Assembly (NCBI GenBank): GCA_039704465.1
Contig: JASFAU010000003.1
Location: 434,001 to 498,000 of the forward strand
Length of the DNA: 64,000 nucleotides
Source: Plasmodiophora brassicae
Lineage: Eukaryota; Endomyxa; Phytomyxea; Plasmodiophorida; Plasmodiophoridae
Reading direction: 5' to 3'
Numbering within the stretch: the stretch's first letter is position 1; each line of letters opens with the position of its first letter. The notes under the pieces were generated by a model. It did no database searches and was not told the origin of the DNA. It saw only the letters and a list, made by a program, of their open reading frames with translations. A program made the position numbers and the translations under genes. Below, piece after piece: positions 23,386 to 33,810 of the stretch.

Positions 23386-25950
23386 TCAGCTCGGCACCTT
23401 GCGATATGGGGATATTCTGCGCGCCCAGGTTTCGAACAGGAAACAGTATGAAAGCGCGCTGATGCTGACGACGATCTCGTACATTCTCAAGTGGGTGGCT
23501 GTGCTGAACGCGCACGCCAGACATACGCAAACGCGAAGCCAGGAGGATTCCGCTTCGACTTTTGCGCCAGGAGTGTACAGCAGCAGAAGCATGTGGAAGA
23601 GGATGGGGGCGGCGAGGAGGAATTCACTGCCTGCGAGGCCGCCAATGCCCGGACCCAAGTAAATCACACGCCAGATCCATGAAGCGCCACCGACTTCGCC
23701 ACTCATCGAGATACGCTTGAACACGGCCATTCCAGCGGGGATTTTCAGGAGGATGATGACAAGGTACACAGCTGCGATCATGACACGAGACGATGGGGAT
23801 GCGGGCGGGCGCCACAATTCGATAGCGAGACGGATCCATACGGCAAGGACGCATGTCCATGGTCCGAATCCAAACGACAGGACAAGCAAACTGATCACGA
23901 TAGCAACCTTCCGCCGCGTATAGTAGCGTCCTTTCAATACACGACCACAGGACGTTAACCGAAGCGCCGCCTGTCGTAATGAGCATAACACGAAGGAGAC
24001 AACCAGCACCAGGCCGTAGCAAACCCAGAAGGAGAAAGTCGTCAGAAACAGGCCGGCTGGCGCAATTGGCTCAGCAGAGTGCAGTACGGAGCGAACGAAG
24101 AATGCCGTCAGGGGTAGAACAACCATCGATGATACGGTCGGAACAGGTAATGCTGCTAGCCGGTATAGGCATATCGTGATCAGGGAAGACGGCATCAGAA
24201 AACCGGAATAGAGACGAGCACCAGTTGACAATGTTGCGAACATGTCCAATCCGACAGATACGCGGTACTGAAAGTGCGGCGAAATGATCAACCTTGCCAG
24301 CAGGGCCCGAGATATGCCAGGGTGCATCGCGATGGAGATGTACCACGACGACGTCAGCTTCTCATTGTGGTACCACCGGAGTTCGCCAGACAGGGGCTGT
24401 TCGCAGCTCACGAAGAGTGCTTCGGGGAGCATGGTTGAATTGGCAGTGGTCGACAGTCGTGACACGCGTTCCACATGGACGACAGTGACCGACGGAATTA
24501 AGCCCTCCCAGAGCGTTCGAGAGAGAAAAGACGTGGGCGCGACAGGTAACCCGATGACGACAAGTGACGTTCCAGGAGGGATTTCAACAGGGCGTCCACC
24601 ATAAAAGAGACTGGTTCTGTACTGCCGGCCCACAGCGACGGCAAGTGATGCAAACCCACCGGCCGGGTATATCGTCGACGAGTTGTCTGGCGTAGCGACC
24701 GCCAGACATCGCAGCAACGCGTTCGGATTGTCCGGTTCCGGACGAATGAAATCGTGAAGCTTCAACGTCTCATGGTCATGCACGTACGGCACCGGAACGT
24801 TAATCCATTGAACGCCTTCGCCAAGAAACGTTTCGCATGGGTGCCTCGACATCATCACCATTGGGTAGTGGAACGGCACGCCGACCATATTAACCGACAT
24901 TACAGGATCCGTGTGCGCCACAGGCAGGCTTGGGACAGACCGTGGCTGAGTAGGCAATGACAAGGGACCCAGTAGCGCGGATCGAAGGACGCGAACACGA
25001 GATTGGATATCGCCTCGTTGGCGCAGGGCCTGAAGGGCAACGGCAACGACCCGCCTGGACAGCTCAGCGCACCACATCGCGGCATCGTGATCAACGTCCA
25101 TCCAGACCTGAGGAATCGCGGACGAAAAGACGGTCATGATATCCCCGAAGTGGTGAACATGCGCGTCATCGACGGGTGACAGGAGCCCCAGCGACGAATG
25201 CACCATCGTATCGCGATGGCCGCCGACAATCGACACGAGCGTCGCATTGCCGTGCGCGAACTCGTCGTACAACGGGGCCAGCCAGCCATCCGACAGAAAC
25301 GGATGTGCTCGATGCGGCGAGTTCAGCGTTAGCAGCAGACGAATGCGCTCGTTGTCCGCTTCCTGAGCCACCGCGTGCCGAGAGACGACCCCGCCCATGC
25401 TGTGCGCGACGATCGCGAACTCGGCGGTCGGATGCGCCTTGAGCAAATGATGAATGCACTTGCGAACGAACTGGATCTCGGAGAACGCCACGCTGGCGTC
25501 GAACGCCGATGACCCTTCATGGAAATCAAGGCCGTAGACCTCGATGGAAACGGAGGGATCCGCAGCGTACACCTCGCTGACCGACGACGCGAGCGGGTCG
25601 CCTTGTGTGAAGTGGCCATGATGACCAGGGACGAAGACAATGACGAACTGAGCGGGGCCGTGTCGGTCGACGGCGAGCGCGCGCGCATCCCTGAGCCGAT
25701 ACAGACGGAAGCGATCGGAGCAGTCGGACTCGAGGATGAGCTCGGGCTTGGGGAACGACGGATGCAGCGAGCAATAGTTGGCGTAGCCGCGGGCGGCCAG
25801 GCGCGACCCGGACACGGCGTCGTGCATGGCGGCGAACCAGCATACAACGAGGGCGGCGCCCGCCAGCAGCGCCCAGTGGCCGCCGTGCGATCGCACGACG
25901 GCGCCAATGTCGCCCAGGAGCGGCTCGACCTGAGCCGCAGTCCGCCTCAT
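23386..25950 (-). CDS. PGAP1: PGAP1/Bst1-type GPI inositol-deacylase
   Basis: ER membrane enzyme that removes the inositol-linked acyl chain from GPI anchors before export (family knowledge). Intronless, about 855 residues. The lipase domain shows FVPGHHGHFTQ, SIEVYGLDFHEG and the nucleophile elbow FAIVAHSMGGVVSRHAV (Ser in HSMGG), with NSPHRAHPF after it. An early hydrophobic segment (HWALLAGAALVVCWFAAM) is the luminal anchor. The C-terminal third has seven or more spans, such as MVVLPLTAFFV, LFLTTFSFWVCYGLVLVV and FLLAAPILFHMLLLLY. Start chosen at MRRTAAQVEPLLG (25950); a Met at 26082 in the same frame adds an unlikely leader. Being intronless among intron-rich neighbours is unusual but not diagnostic of transfer. 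Confidence 0.88.
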   Translation of the reverse strand: MRRTAAQVEPLLGDIGAVVRSHGGHWALLAGAALVVCWFAAMHDAVSGSRLAARGYANYCSLHPSFPKPELILESDCSDRFRLYRLRDARALAVDRHGPAQFVIVFVPGHHGHFTQGDPLASSVSEVYAADPSVSIEVYGLDFHEGSSAFDASVAFSEIQFVRKCIHHLLKAHPTAEFAIVAHSMGGVVSRHAVAQEADNERIRLLLTLNSPHRAHPFLSDGWLAPLYDEFAHGNATLVSIVGGHRDTMVHSSLGLLSPVDDAHVHHFGDIMTVFSSAIPQVWMDVDHDAAMWCAELSRRVVAVALQALRQRGDIQSRVRVLRSALLGPLSLPTQPRSVPSLPVAHTDPVMSVNMVGVPFHYPMVMMSRHPCETFLGEGVQWINVPVPYVHDHETLKLHDFIRPEPDNPNALLRCLAVATPDNSSTIYPAGGFASLAVAVGRQYRTSLFYGGRPVEIPPGTSLVVIGLPVAPTSFLSRTLWEGLIPSVTVVHVERVSRLSTTANSTMLPEALFVSCEQPLSGELRWYHNEKLTSSWYISIAMHPGISRALLARLIISPHFQYRVSVGLDMFATLSTGARLYSGFLMPSSLITICLYRLAALPVPTVSSMVVLPLTAFFVRSVLHSAEPIAPAGLFLTTFSFWVCYGLVLVVSFVLCSLRQAALRLTSCGRVLKGRYYTRRKVAIVISLLVLSFGFGPWTCVLAVWIRLAIELWRPPASPSSRVMIAAVYLVIILLKIPAGMAVFKRISMSGEVGGASWIWRVIYLGPGIGGLAGSEFLLAAPILFHMLLLLYTPGAKVEAESSWLRVCVCLACAFSTATHLRMYEIVVSISALSYCFLFETWARRISPYRKVPS

Positions 25951-27632
25951 GATGCCCCCCCGCGACACCACTACCAGCGGCGGACAGCGACCGCCAACCG
26001 CATTGCGATCCCGACGAATATATCGACAATAATAATGATGGACGCAGCTGGTCGTCGACATGTAACGGGCCACGCTGTCCAAAAACGTGTACTATGATTG
26101 TAGGTATGCCCGACGACGGGACTTCGTGACAGCGAACGGTACTACCAGTGGTCCAATGCCCCGGCACCCCATAAGCGACATCGGCTGACCTACATGGACG
26201 TTGTAGACCTGACGCGTCGACGTGGGCGCTTTCGCCTTAATGCACACCAGTATAACCGTTAGAAGCTTGCAGGGGCGATGTGTATATTGAACGTTACGCG
26301 CGAAGACGTACCGACTCAGCTCAAATGCAAAAGTGTCAGCAGTAGTACAGTATTACAGCACACCTGGGCGCGCAACGCACGTGTAATGACACTGGATCCG
26401 CCCTCCTCCCGCATCTCTCTGTAGATCAGGCGAGGGGTTTGTCGCAGTAACCAGTTGAACCCGCAGCGTCCAGGAAGACTGCTGAGGCCGGCTGTCCACC
26501 AAGTCTGCGTTTGGCGTGGCGCCGCCGACTCGAAACTCTGTGAATGCACGAGATCACTCATGGCTTAGAATTCGGGGCGACACTCGCGTACTGTTAATTA
26601 GCTCAACGGAACTGGTGGGAACACCAGGCCTGTCCTTCAAGCTGGGATCTCTTGGGCCTCGTTTATCCGTGGTATGACCATAGTGTTTGCGACCTGTTGA
26701 CAGCATACGCGCGCCGAAACGGAAGACTGTAGCTTGAAGGTATCCAACCGCGTTGGTGGGAACCTCGAACCCAGGCAACTCAGCTTAAACAACCTACATG
26801 AGGCCATATCGGTACGGTCAGTGAATGACTCGGTTGTGATTGCACTGATCCACAGGGTCTGAAATGACACAACCTTTGCGGAAACCGGTAACTGCAGAAT
26901 ACGCAGGATACGACACAGTATGTATGCGCAATAATATTGCCTAATGCTGAACATCAAACAATGACTGACGAGTCAAGTTCCGACTGTATACTTTCTCAGA
27001 GTAGCCGGCATAACGAGTACAATGGACATAATCACGTACCGTGATTATATGGACAAAAGCGAAGAATTCCGCAGCACATTTGCGATGGAAAGGTGCTTAG
27101 CGATTATGGCTTGAAACTGGGCAGACAAAGCAGTACACCAGGTTCGTAATTTCAAGATCGTCATTATGGCCACAGTATCGACTTCAGTCAGAACCCCGCG
27201 CATAACAGAGTGTCCCGACTTCTTGCGTGTAATTTACGAGCATGAGAATTCATGAAATTGGAGGGAAGCGGCGAAATCACCGAAACAAACTGTATCCGGC
27301 AAACTTGCAAGACTCACCAGAGCATCGTCTCCTAAAGAAGATCATTGCATTAGTGCAATACGTTACAGATTCCAACCGCGAGCTTATACATACATGATCG
27401 TGTTTTAAGCCTTTCGACAGCGCTCCTGCAATCATACGGGATACAACGGGAACGTTTGTAGACGGGAATTCTCCTGCATCCCGCGATGCATATTCGCAGA
27501 TAGATGAAGAATTGCGTTTGGCAAGACAATCATGAATCCAATAGAAGCAAAGGGGCTCCTTTGTCTGCATTAAATCCGTCTTGACGAAAGTGTAAGCTGA
27601 ACCAGCCTAGTCTCACAACCGCTCATAAGACT

Positions 27633-27754
27633 AGTAGATTCCGCACCTTGCCATCTACTCTCGAGATTTCACAAATCTCGTGATGCAGTTAACACTTGAA
27701 ATCTTTCATAAGTAGATTTGCACCTTGTCATCTACTCTCGAGCTTCACAAATCT
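27633..27754. repeat. Two direct repeats of about 45 bp
   Basis: 27633-27678 and 27711-27754 share AGTAGATT, GCACCTTG, CATCTACTCTCGAG and TTCACAAATCT with few differences. They are separated by 32 bp, giving a period near 78 bp. Only two copies are present. Confidence 0.75.
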
Positions 27755-28185
27755 GCCGAATACGCGTTTCTTGCATACGTACCTGAATGCCCATCGTCAA
27801 GACGGCACTGTCATCCTGCACATGTATGCATGTATTCGACCATTGTAGGCAAATTGTATCTGATGCAGCAAACCATTTCGAAATTGTCTGCCGTTGACTT
27901 GAGCCATGTATTATAACCTATAAGGTACAATTAAAATGTAATGGCCAGCGTCGATTAATGGGATTACCGGTATTCATCCATTCGGTTTTAAGAAATGTTG
28001 CGCCCGTTCATGCAGGGCCAAAGGACGCCGTACGGAAATAGCAGAACAAGCCCTCTACAGAGACCTCAGATCTGCCCAGCCAGGATCGGCGAGACCAGTG
28101 ACACAATTAATGAAGTCCAGGATCGTGCCATCCAACAGCGATGAGAAGCGATTGAAATGAACGCGCGCCGAGTGCCAATCGTGGG

Positions 28186-28218
28186 GTCTCGGGTCCGCAG
28201 AGATACCCGACCCGAGAC
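28186..28218. other. Perfect 10-bp inverted repeat (hairpin)
   Basis: GTCTCGGGTC (28186-28195) pairs with GACCCGAGAC (28209-28218) around a 13-nt loop. It stands in the gene-poor stretch and is not followed by a T run. It could be a structured RNA element or a chance palindrome. Confidence 0.6.
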
Positions 28219-28730
28219 AACGTCCGCGAAGTTCCTGAGAACGTAGCAGTTAAGATGCCTCTAAGTAGGGAAAAAAGCCAGGTTGTGACCAGAACGCGTT
28301 TCAACTGTCAATTCTAGCCCAGGGACTAGCTGCTTTGACAATTCTTCGGGCAACCTTCAAGAACCCGAGATAACCGGTCAACGTAGTGCCCACACGCCAG
28401 ATCTATATAGGTATGCAGGTTCCCTGCAAGAATCATCAAGCAAGCACGCGTTCTGTAGGGTGCCCGTGTCCTATATACTTGCGCTAATGTCTGCAACCGG
28501 CATAAATTGTGCCAAATGTGTGCGTTTCCTCCGCATGCATGCCAACCGATATGCTAGTGGCCGGGCATGATAGGCCTTGAGTGCATCATGGAGCGTGTGG
28601 TCATATTTGTGACACGCAAGCATAAGGTGATGGGACCCCAGAACATTCAAGGTAACAAAATACTTCTAGAAATTTTATGCAGGTTATAGGTAGAGGATAG
28701 GGGGAAGGATTGGAACACAAACGACCTGGG

Positions 28731-29288
28731 TCATGTAGGTGTCTTCTCTTCCTTTGCCTGTTCGCACCGTTGCCGATGTCGGTCCAGACCTCTCTTTCTG
28801 GAGAACATGGCTTGGCAGTCCTCACACTTGAAGGGTGTCTCTCCAGTGTGGATCCGCCGATGCCGGGTAAGGCTACTGTGGTCAGCGAACGCCTTCTGGC
28901 AGTGCTCGCAGACATAAGGACGTACGCCAGTGTGCGTACGGCCGTGCGTCGTCAAGCTTCCCTTGGTCGAGAATGACCGCCCGCAGTCACTGCAGGAGTA
29001 AGGCTTGATGCCCGAGTGAACACGTTCGTGAGTCTTGAGGTTCGTCGACGACATGAACGTCTTCTGGCAAAGCTCGCACTGGTACGGCCGCTCCCCGCTG
29101 TGGATGCGCATGTGCTCATCCAGAACGTTGTGCCGTGTGAATCGCTCGCCACAATACATGCAGACATATTTTCTTGACATGGAATGGAGAAGAGAATGGG
29201 CCGCCAGGCCGACGTCCGTCGGAAAGGTCTTGCCGCACACCTCGCATAGATGCGGGCGGTAAACATCGCTGACCGGCGGCCGGGGCAT
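28731..29288 (-). CDS. C2H2 zinc-finger protein, six fingers
   Basis: Likely DNA-binding nuclear protein. About 185 residues, nearly all of it tandem C2H2 fingers: HLCEVCGKTFPTDVGLAAH, YVCMYCGERFTRHNVLDEH, YQCELCQKTFMSSTNLKTH, YSCSDCGRSFSTKGSLTTH, YVCEHCQKAFADHSSLTRH and FKCEDCQAMFSRKRGLDRH. They are joined by TGE/SGERPY-type linkers. The fingers are in one exon. Start chosen at MPRPPVSDVYR (29288); the frame stays open to 29543 but that extension is not protein-like. The tail is basic/acidic (RQRCEQAKEEKTPT). Target unknown. Confidence 0.82.
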   Translation of the reverse strand: MPRPPVSDVYRPHLCEVCGKTFPTDVGLAAHSLLHSMSRKYVCMYCGERFTRHNVLDEHMRIHSGERPYQCELCQKTFMSSTNLKTHERVHSGIKPYSCSDCGRSFSTKGSLTTHGRTHTGVRPYVCEHCQKAFADHSSLTRHRRIHTGETPFKCEDCQAMFSRKRGLDRHRQRCEQAKEEKTPT

Positions 29289-30160
29289 GATGCGAGATAG
29301 CTGATTGGGGACAAATTCGCCACTACGACAGCACTGCGATCGAGTCGACCGGCCGTCCTCGACCGTTTGGTGCTGGATCGAGGAGTACGGAGTACCCGGC
29401 CAGAACCGACGTGTGACTGGGGTACAAGGAAACAAAGGGCCAGAGGAAGATCCGATCCGGCAGCTTCGCAGGTCCGTCCCAGATCCGGCCGGCCAGGTCA
29501 GTCTTCGAAGCAAACCGCCACGGGATGGTATGCGGAGGTGCAAACTGGTTATCGGTTCGGTAGGGATTTCCCGATCCGGACACGGGCGAGCCGACCGGAT
29601 CGTGAGCCCCGGCGCGGCGCGGTCGTTCGAAGATCGCGCAATTATAGTTGTGAAACCTTCCAGACAACTTTTCTAGTGGTATGATCTTTCAAACGCCACC
29701 GGGTCGACCCGTTCCTTGCGAAACCAAACCGTAACAATGAGTCACACTTGTGTCACAGGCGTAACGGGGTTCCGCGTGGCCGTCTTTTCCGATCCCGTGT
29801 TTGAGGACACCGCCGCCCCGCCCCGTCCCTTAAGGGTCATACGAAACATATCTTGGCCCTTGGTAAAAATACCATTGCGCTTGCCCTGTAAAATTGGCTT
29901 GCTTCTGGTGATATCCCACCTCCAGCCTCCCCTCGTTGCCGTCCGCTAGATACGATCTGCTTACCGTGACCACAAATAAACCGGCAGGCGGGGCCACAGT
30001 CGCCAGTCGGACGGACGGGGAGCGCAGTCCGAGCGCTAAATTCGGAATCCGTACGATTTTTTGGATGACCTGCCTGCCCCTGTGCGGGGGAGCCGGGGGA
30101 CTGGGGACTGGGGAGGGGCTACCTATTTGCAGCGAGTGCCGTGCGGGCTCTGTCAAAATA
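29289..30160. other. Upstream region between zinc-finger and acidic-protein genes
   Basis: About 870 bp between divergent genes. The plus strand is open from 29936 in frame with the acidic protein, so that protein might start earlier. No recognised gene; GC-rich with C runs near 29815 and G runs near 30080-30115. Confidence 0.5.
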
Positions 30161-32518
30161 ATGTCGTCGCGTGCAGCAGCTGACGCCGTCGTCGCCCGTG
30201 CCGCAGGCGACGTTGTCGCCAACAAACCAGAGCGCGATGAGGTCGTTGATACCGGCGAGGGCATTTCATCGTCGGTAGCAGGGCAGCAGGATCCCACCCT
30301 CACCCAGGTCGCGCATGACGCCGGAGTCGCTGAACCGGGAAGCGGCGAACGCGATGACGCGGTTCTGGATGAGGTCGATCGGGATGTCGGATTCGAACTA
30401 GCAGGTCTAGAGTCGAATTCGACGAAATCGCAAACCGTGCCCCCTGGTCCAACGATCACGATTTCGACTTCGGAGGATGTGGACCTATGCGATGCTGGAG
30501 GGGCCTTCGACGCCGATCGCGAGATAACTTCCGTTCGTGAAATCGATGTTGCTGCCGACGATACCAAGACAGTCCGTTCTGATTTGGCCAGCGGCGATCC
30601 TGCCGACCAGAGCGACACTTTGAAGGACGAGGCTAGGACGGACGGAGCCCTGCCATCGAATGCACCATCGAAGGATGCCGCTGTGCCAGTTGAAGATTCT
30701 GTCCTTTCTCAAGTTGGCCACGATGTCGGGTTTGCTCTCCAGGGCACCGAACCTGGTTCCAATGGCGCACCCGACGAGGTCGTTCTAGAGGAGGTCAGTC
30801 GGGATGTCGGGTTTACCTTGGCGGATCAAGAGGCTACCTCGCCAACTTCAGAAACTGTGGTCTCGACGCCTGCGATCACGATTTCCACCTCCGAGGACGT
30901 CGATGAATGCGATGCGGAAGCGGTATTCGGCGTCGAGGATGTCGCACCTGCGATTGCTGCCGCTGCTGATGAGGATATCAAGGAAGGCGATGCGAAGCGG
31001 GCCAGCGTCGAGCAGCAGCAGAATCTCACCGACTCCGGCGATGTTCCGGCCGTGGAGGGCGACAACGACACGAAGGATCCGCATGACGAGAACCATGACG
31101 CGGTCAAGCTCCAGGACGAGGTCGACGAAGGCTCTTTCCGTGAACATGCCATGGCGGGCGGTCCGTCAGCTGAGGCGAAGACTGAGGGGGAGGCCATGCA
31201 GTCTTTGGGGTCTTCGGCGACCTCTCCCGACACAATCGAGGTCCGAGACGACATCGGGAAGGACAATGAATCTGACCTGAGCGGCGTTCCGGCAGTTGAG
31301 ACTGTTGCGGATGTTGCCGTATCCAAGCCTGAGGGCAAGATCGAAACGAGCGCTGTCCTGGAACCTGCCCTGATTGACGTTCCGGTTCCGGAGGCTGAGA
31401 CTGAGGGAGAAGGCCTGCGGTCGGTTAAAACGTTGGCAGAGAACGTGAACATTGACGGTACCAAGATTGAGGACAAGGTCGAGCAGGACGTTGGCCTGGC
31501 AGCTAGGGAGGCTCCAGCGAATGAGGATATCGCCAAGCAGATGAGCGATGTGCACGCTGAGATTGCCGAGGGCGATACGATGCTGAATCCGGTCGAGACC
31601 TCTATGCGCCGTGTTACGCTGCCTGATGTTCTTGCAGTCGAGGCCGATATCAAGAAGGGCGTGGACCTGAAGCACGTCGAGCCTGGCACGCGTATCGCAA
31701 TGACGGACGTTCTTGCACTTGAGGCCGAGATCAAGAAAGGTGTCGAACTTAACCATGTCGAGCCTGCGCCCCGTCTTTCCGTCATTGACGTCCTGACTCT
31801 CAATGCGGAAATCGAGAAGGGTGTCGACTTGGCGCACGTCGATCAACAGAGCAGGGTCGAATTGACTGACGTGCTGGCTCTGCAGGCCGACATCAAGAAG
31901 GGCGTCGAGCTGAAGCCGGTCGCCGACGTGGACACCGTGTTGTCAGCTGACAGCAAAGACGATGTCATCGTGCAGGATGCAGGAAACGTCTTATCGGCAA
32001 TCGAACTCGACATCAACGTGGAGACAACTGTTGTCGAAACGCTGGAGAATGCCGTCAAGGACGACGTCGCACATGGCGCTCAGGAAGTCGCTGAAACCAT
32101 CGTTATCACCGAGGCGGACGTTCAAGTTACCGCTATCATTGAATCGTCGCTGGGCAATATGGATGTGGACAACGGTAAGGAGGACGTGGATGTTAATCCG
32201 ACGACCGACGTGGAGGTTGACGTGAAGGCCCTCGCAGAAGCGGCGCTGAACGATCTGGACAATATCGTCGGTTCCGTCTTGATCCCGCAACTGGATGCCA
32301 ACGCGATTCTCGAAGTTGTTGAAGAACCCGTGCCTGCTGAAAGCGACGTCCGCCCATTCGAATCGGATGTTGCTCAGGAGGCGTCGCTCGGTGACCATCG
32401 TGGGTCCCCGTTGGAGGGGATCGAGCCGCGCGCTAACGAAGACCAGCGAAGCCCCGAACGCGAGGCTGTGGCGCACCGGGGTCCTTTCTGGTGGCTCAGC
32501 AGCTGCACGTTGCTGTGA
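30161..32518 (+). CDS. Long acidic repeat protein with WH2/actobindin-like repeats
   Basis: Single open exon, 785 residues from the Met at 30161 (860 from 29936). Very rich in Asp, Glu, Val, Ala and Ser; no membrane span. Three repeat classes are visible. About 30285-30850 holds four degenerate units of the form QVxHDVGFxLxGxE (SQVGHDVGFALQGTEP, EEVSRDVGFTLADQEA). Two units carry ITISTSEDVDxCDA. About 31615-31925 holds four 26-31-residue tandem units such as VLALEAEIKKGVELNHVEP and VLTLNAEIEKGVDLAHVD. The last class fits the WH2/beta-thymosin core (L..I..G..LkhVe) seen in actobindin, so actin-monomer binding is a reasonable guess. The long opposite-strand frames here are shadows. Function otherwise unknown. 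Confidence 0.65.
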   Translation: MSSRAAADAVVARAAGDVVANKPERDEVVDTGEGISSSVAGQQDPTLTQVAHDAGVAEPGSGERDDAVLDEVDRDVGFELAGLESNSTKSQTVPPGPTITISTSEDVDLCDAGGAFDADREITSVREIDVAADDTKTVRSDLASGDPADQSDTLKDEARTDGALPSNAPSKDAAVPVEDSVLSQVGHDVGFALQGTEPGSNGAPDEVVLEEVSRDVGFTLADQEATSPTSETVVSTPAITISTSEDVDECDAEAVFGVEDVAPAIAAAADEDIKEGDAKRASVEQQQNLTDSGDVPAVEGDNDTKDPHDENHDAVKLQDEVDEGSFREHAMAGGPSAEAKTEGEAMQSLGSSATSPDTIEVRDDIGKDNESDLSGVPAVETVADVAVSKPEGKIETSAVLEPALIDVPVPEAETEGEGLRSVKTLAENVNIDGTKIEDKVEQDVGLAAREAPANEDIAKQMSDVHAEIAEGDTMLNPVETSMRRVTLPDVLAVEADIKKGVDLKHVEPGTRIAMTDVLALEAEIKKGVELNHVEPAPRLSVIDVLTLNAEIEKGVDLAHVDQQSRVELTDVLALQADIKKGVELKPVADVDTVLSADSKDDVIVQDAGNVLSAIELDINVETTVVETLENAVKDDVAHGAQEVAETIVITEADVQVTAIIESSLGNMDVDNGKEDVDVNPTTDVEVDVKALAEAALNDLDNIVGSVLIPQLDANAILEVVEEPVPAESDVRPFESDVAQEASLGDHRGSPLEGIEPRANEDQRSPEREAVAHRGPFWWLSSCTLL
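31615..31925 (+). repeat. Four tandem repeats of about 28 residues
   Basis: Inside the acidic protein, successive units read DVLAVEADIKKGVDLKHVEP, DVLALEAEIKKGVELNHVEP, DVLTLNAEIEKGVDLAHVD and DVLALQADIKKGVELKPV. DNA identity between units is high, which suggests recent internal duplication. A fifth, degenerate unit may lie just before (DVHAEIAEGDTMLNPVE). Confidence 0.85.
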
Positions 32519-33258
32519 TCAATATACCTAGATCTTCTTGTCGTGATGCGTTAGATGTTCGTCCATCTTTGGATGATTGTCCACTCCTAGTGGGTGGCCC
32601 GCCCTAATATTGCGTTCGCTGTCCGTGGCGGACTGCGCATGGCCTATCGGGCAATCGTGCCACATGGACAGCAGCGATGGGGTGCCGCCTGATCCTCAGA
32701 CGTGCCGAATGCCAAGATACGATCGCGGTTTACGTGCGCATGTATGCACCTGGGTTTAGATATTCATACGCTGTAGATATTGTCATTGCCTATGATTTAA
32801 AATTTATTTATTGGAATCTCGTTAAGCGTGAGATATTCGATGATGTCAAACCGGTTATGAGGCATTGCGTGTCGGCGTTGTCCAGTATCCAGCGATCTGT
32901 TGATTCACGTGTCTGACTGTGTCATCTTTTGTAGGCGGCGCTCGCGAACCAGTTGGGAATGAGACGGCGACATTCCTGGTGTTTCCGCTAATGATCACCG
33001 GCCATCTGCTGTCGGGCTTCGGACGACTGTTGCGCAGGATGATGACGTGACACGGCAACCGTCTTGGAAGCCTCGCGTTCACGATTGTACATCGGCGACG
33101 CGTTCTTGGGAACGAGTACTGATTGTTAACCACTGAAGTACTGTTCGGGAACGTCAACATCAATGATAAACCTTCCATGAGCCGTTGTGTTACTGTATTG
33201 CACTACTATGTCGTACAGTGTGGTGGTGTCCCGCGTCTGCCATCTGCGCACACAAAAT
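32519..33258. other. No supported gene
   Basis: 740 bp between the acidic protein and the SAYSvFN gene. Short frames on both strands; two adjacent minus-strand frames (33350-32855) contain several N-x-S/T sites but no recognisable domain and overlap the better-supported gene start at 33259. AT-rich around 32760-32830. Confidence 0.5.
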
Positions 33259-33810
33259 ATGGCTGGCTGCGTCAGCGTGAGATGCGCGGTGGCGTTGACG
33301 ATCTGGATCGCATCGGCGTATGGTGAGGCCGTCAACCGGCCCGTCTGCATCGCGTCAGTCTGATCCTATATCCAGCTGGGTTTTTCGAGCTGGGGACGAT
33401 AGCGCTGATCGCGTTCGTGATCCTGTCCAACTTGGGCACCAAGGCGCCTGGCGAGACTGCCTCCGGGTACGCGGTCTTCAACGAAGGCGGCCGACCATTA
33501 CCTGGCACCATATCCGTGGAAGGTGGCTGGGAGTTTTGCGCCGAGTATCGTACACGGTTCTGATATTGACAGGAATATAGATTTCGATGACATGCGGCAC
33601 AACCGGCCATCAACGAGGTACCAGAGCATATCGGCGCTGGCCGCCGACATCGAGACGAACGCGGATCCCGTCCTTGTGCAGCGTCGGTCGAAACAAGCGA
33701 ACCAGCCCTGCCCGTGCAATTCGGGCCTAAAGTACAAGAAGTGCCATGGGCGCGCTCTGTCTCGCGACGACCAGGAGCGCCTGAAGGAATGGGAAGACGA
33801 ATGGACATGA
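33259..33810 (+). CDS. SAYSvFN-domain membrane protein with C-terminal SEC-C motif
   Basis: Three exons, about 155 residues. Exon 1 (MAGCVSVRCAVALTIWIASA) splices through a 41-nt intron (33318-33358) to LILYPAGFFELGTIALIAFVIL. Together they make two membrane helices, as in SAYSD1. Then comes GTKAPGETASGYAVFNEGGR, the SAYSvFN core (SAYSVFN here GYAVFNE), and PGTISVE. A second intron of about 40 nt leads to ENIDFDDMRHNR. The C-terminal exon contains NQPCPCNSGLKYKKCHG, a SEC-C metal-binding motif (CxC..CH), and ends ERLKEWEDEW. SAYSD1 in animals works at ER translocons in clearing stalled secretory chains; the SEC-C motif contacts ribosomes or SecB in other proteins. Both would suit a role at the ribosome-translocon interface, but that is inference. 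Confidence 0.7.

Larger units (their letters stand above)
25951..28730. other. Gene-poor, AT-richer stretch
   Basis: About 2.8 kb without a convincing gene, the longest in the window. Open frames are short (under about 105 codons) and unlike proteins. The sequence is visibly more AT-rich from about 26600 to 28600. It contains the direct repeats at 27633-27754 and the hairpin at 28186-28218. No tRNA, rRNA or transposase remnant recognised. Confidence 0.6.

Noticed and set aside
25519..26097. 192-codon plus-strand frame
   Set aside because: Antisense to the PGAP1 lipase domain, which is intact in the other strand.
27633..27754. CRISPR array
   Set aside because: Only two imperfect repeats, eukaryotic setting, no cas genes.
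28186..28218. Rho-independent terminator
   Set aside because: Hairpin lacks a following T run and the surroundings are eukaryotic without a neighbouring gene end.
30826..31803. 325-codon minus-strand frame (and 29830-30618)
   Set aside because: Mirror image of the repeats in the acidic protein; Ser/Thr-rich by antisense of Glu/Asp/Val codons.
32855..33350. Two minus-strand frames that could form a glycoprotein gene
   Set aside because: Several N-x-S/T sites but no domain, and they overlap the start of the SAYSvFN gene, whose splicing and homology are better supported.
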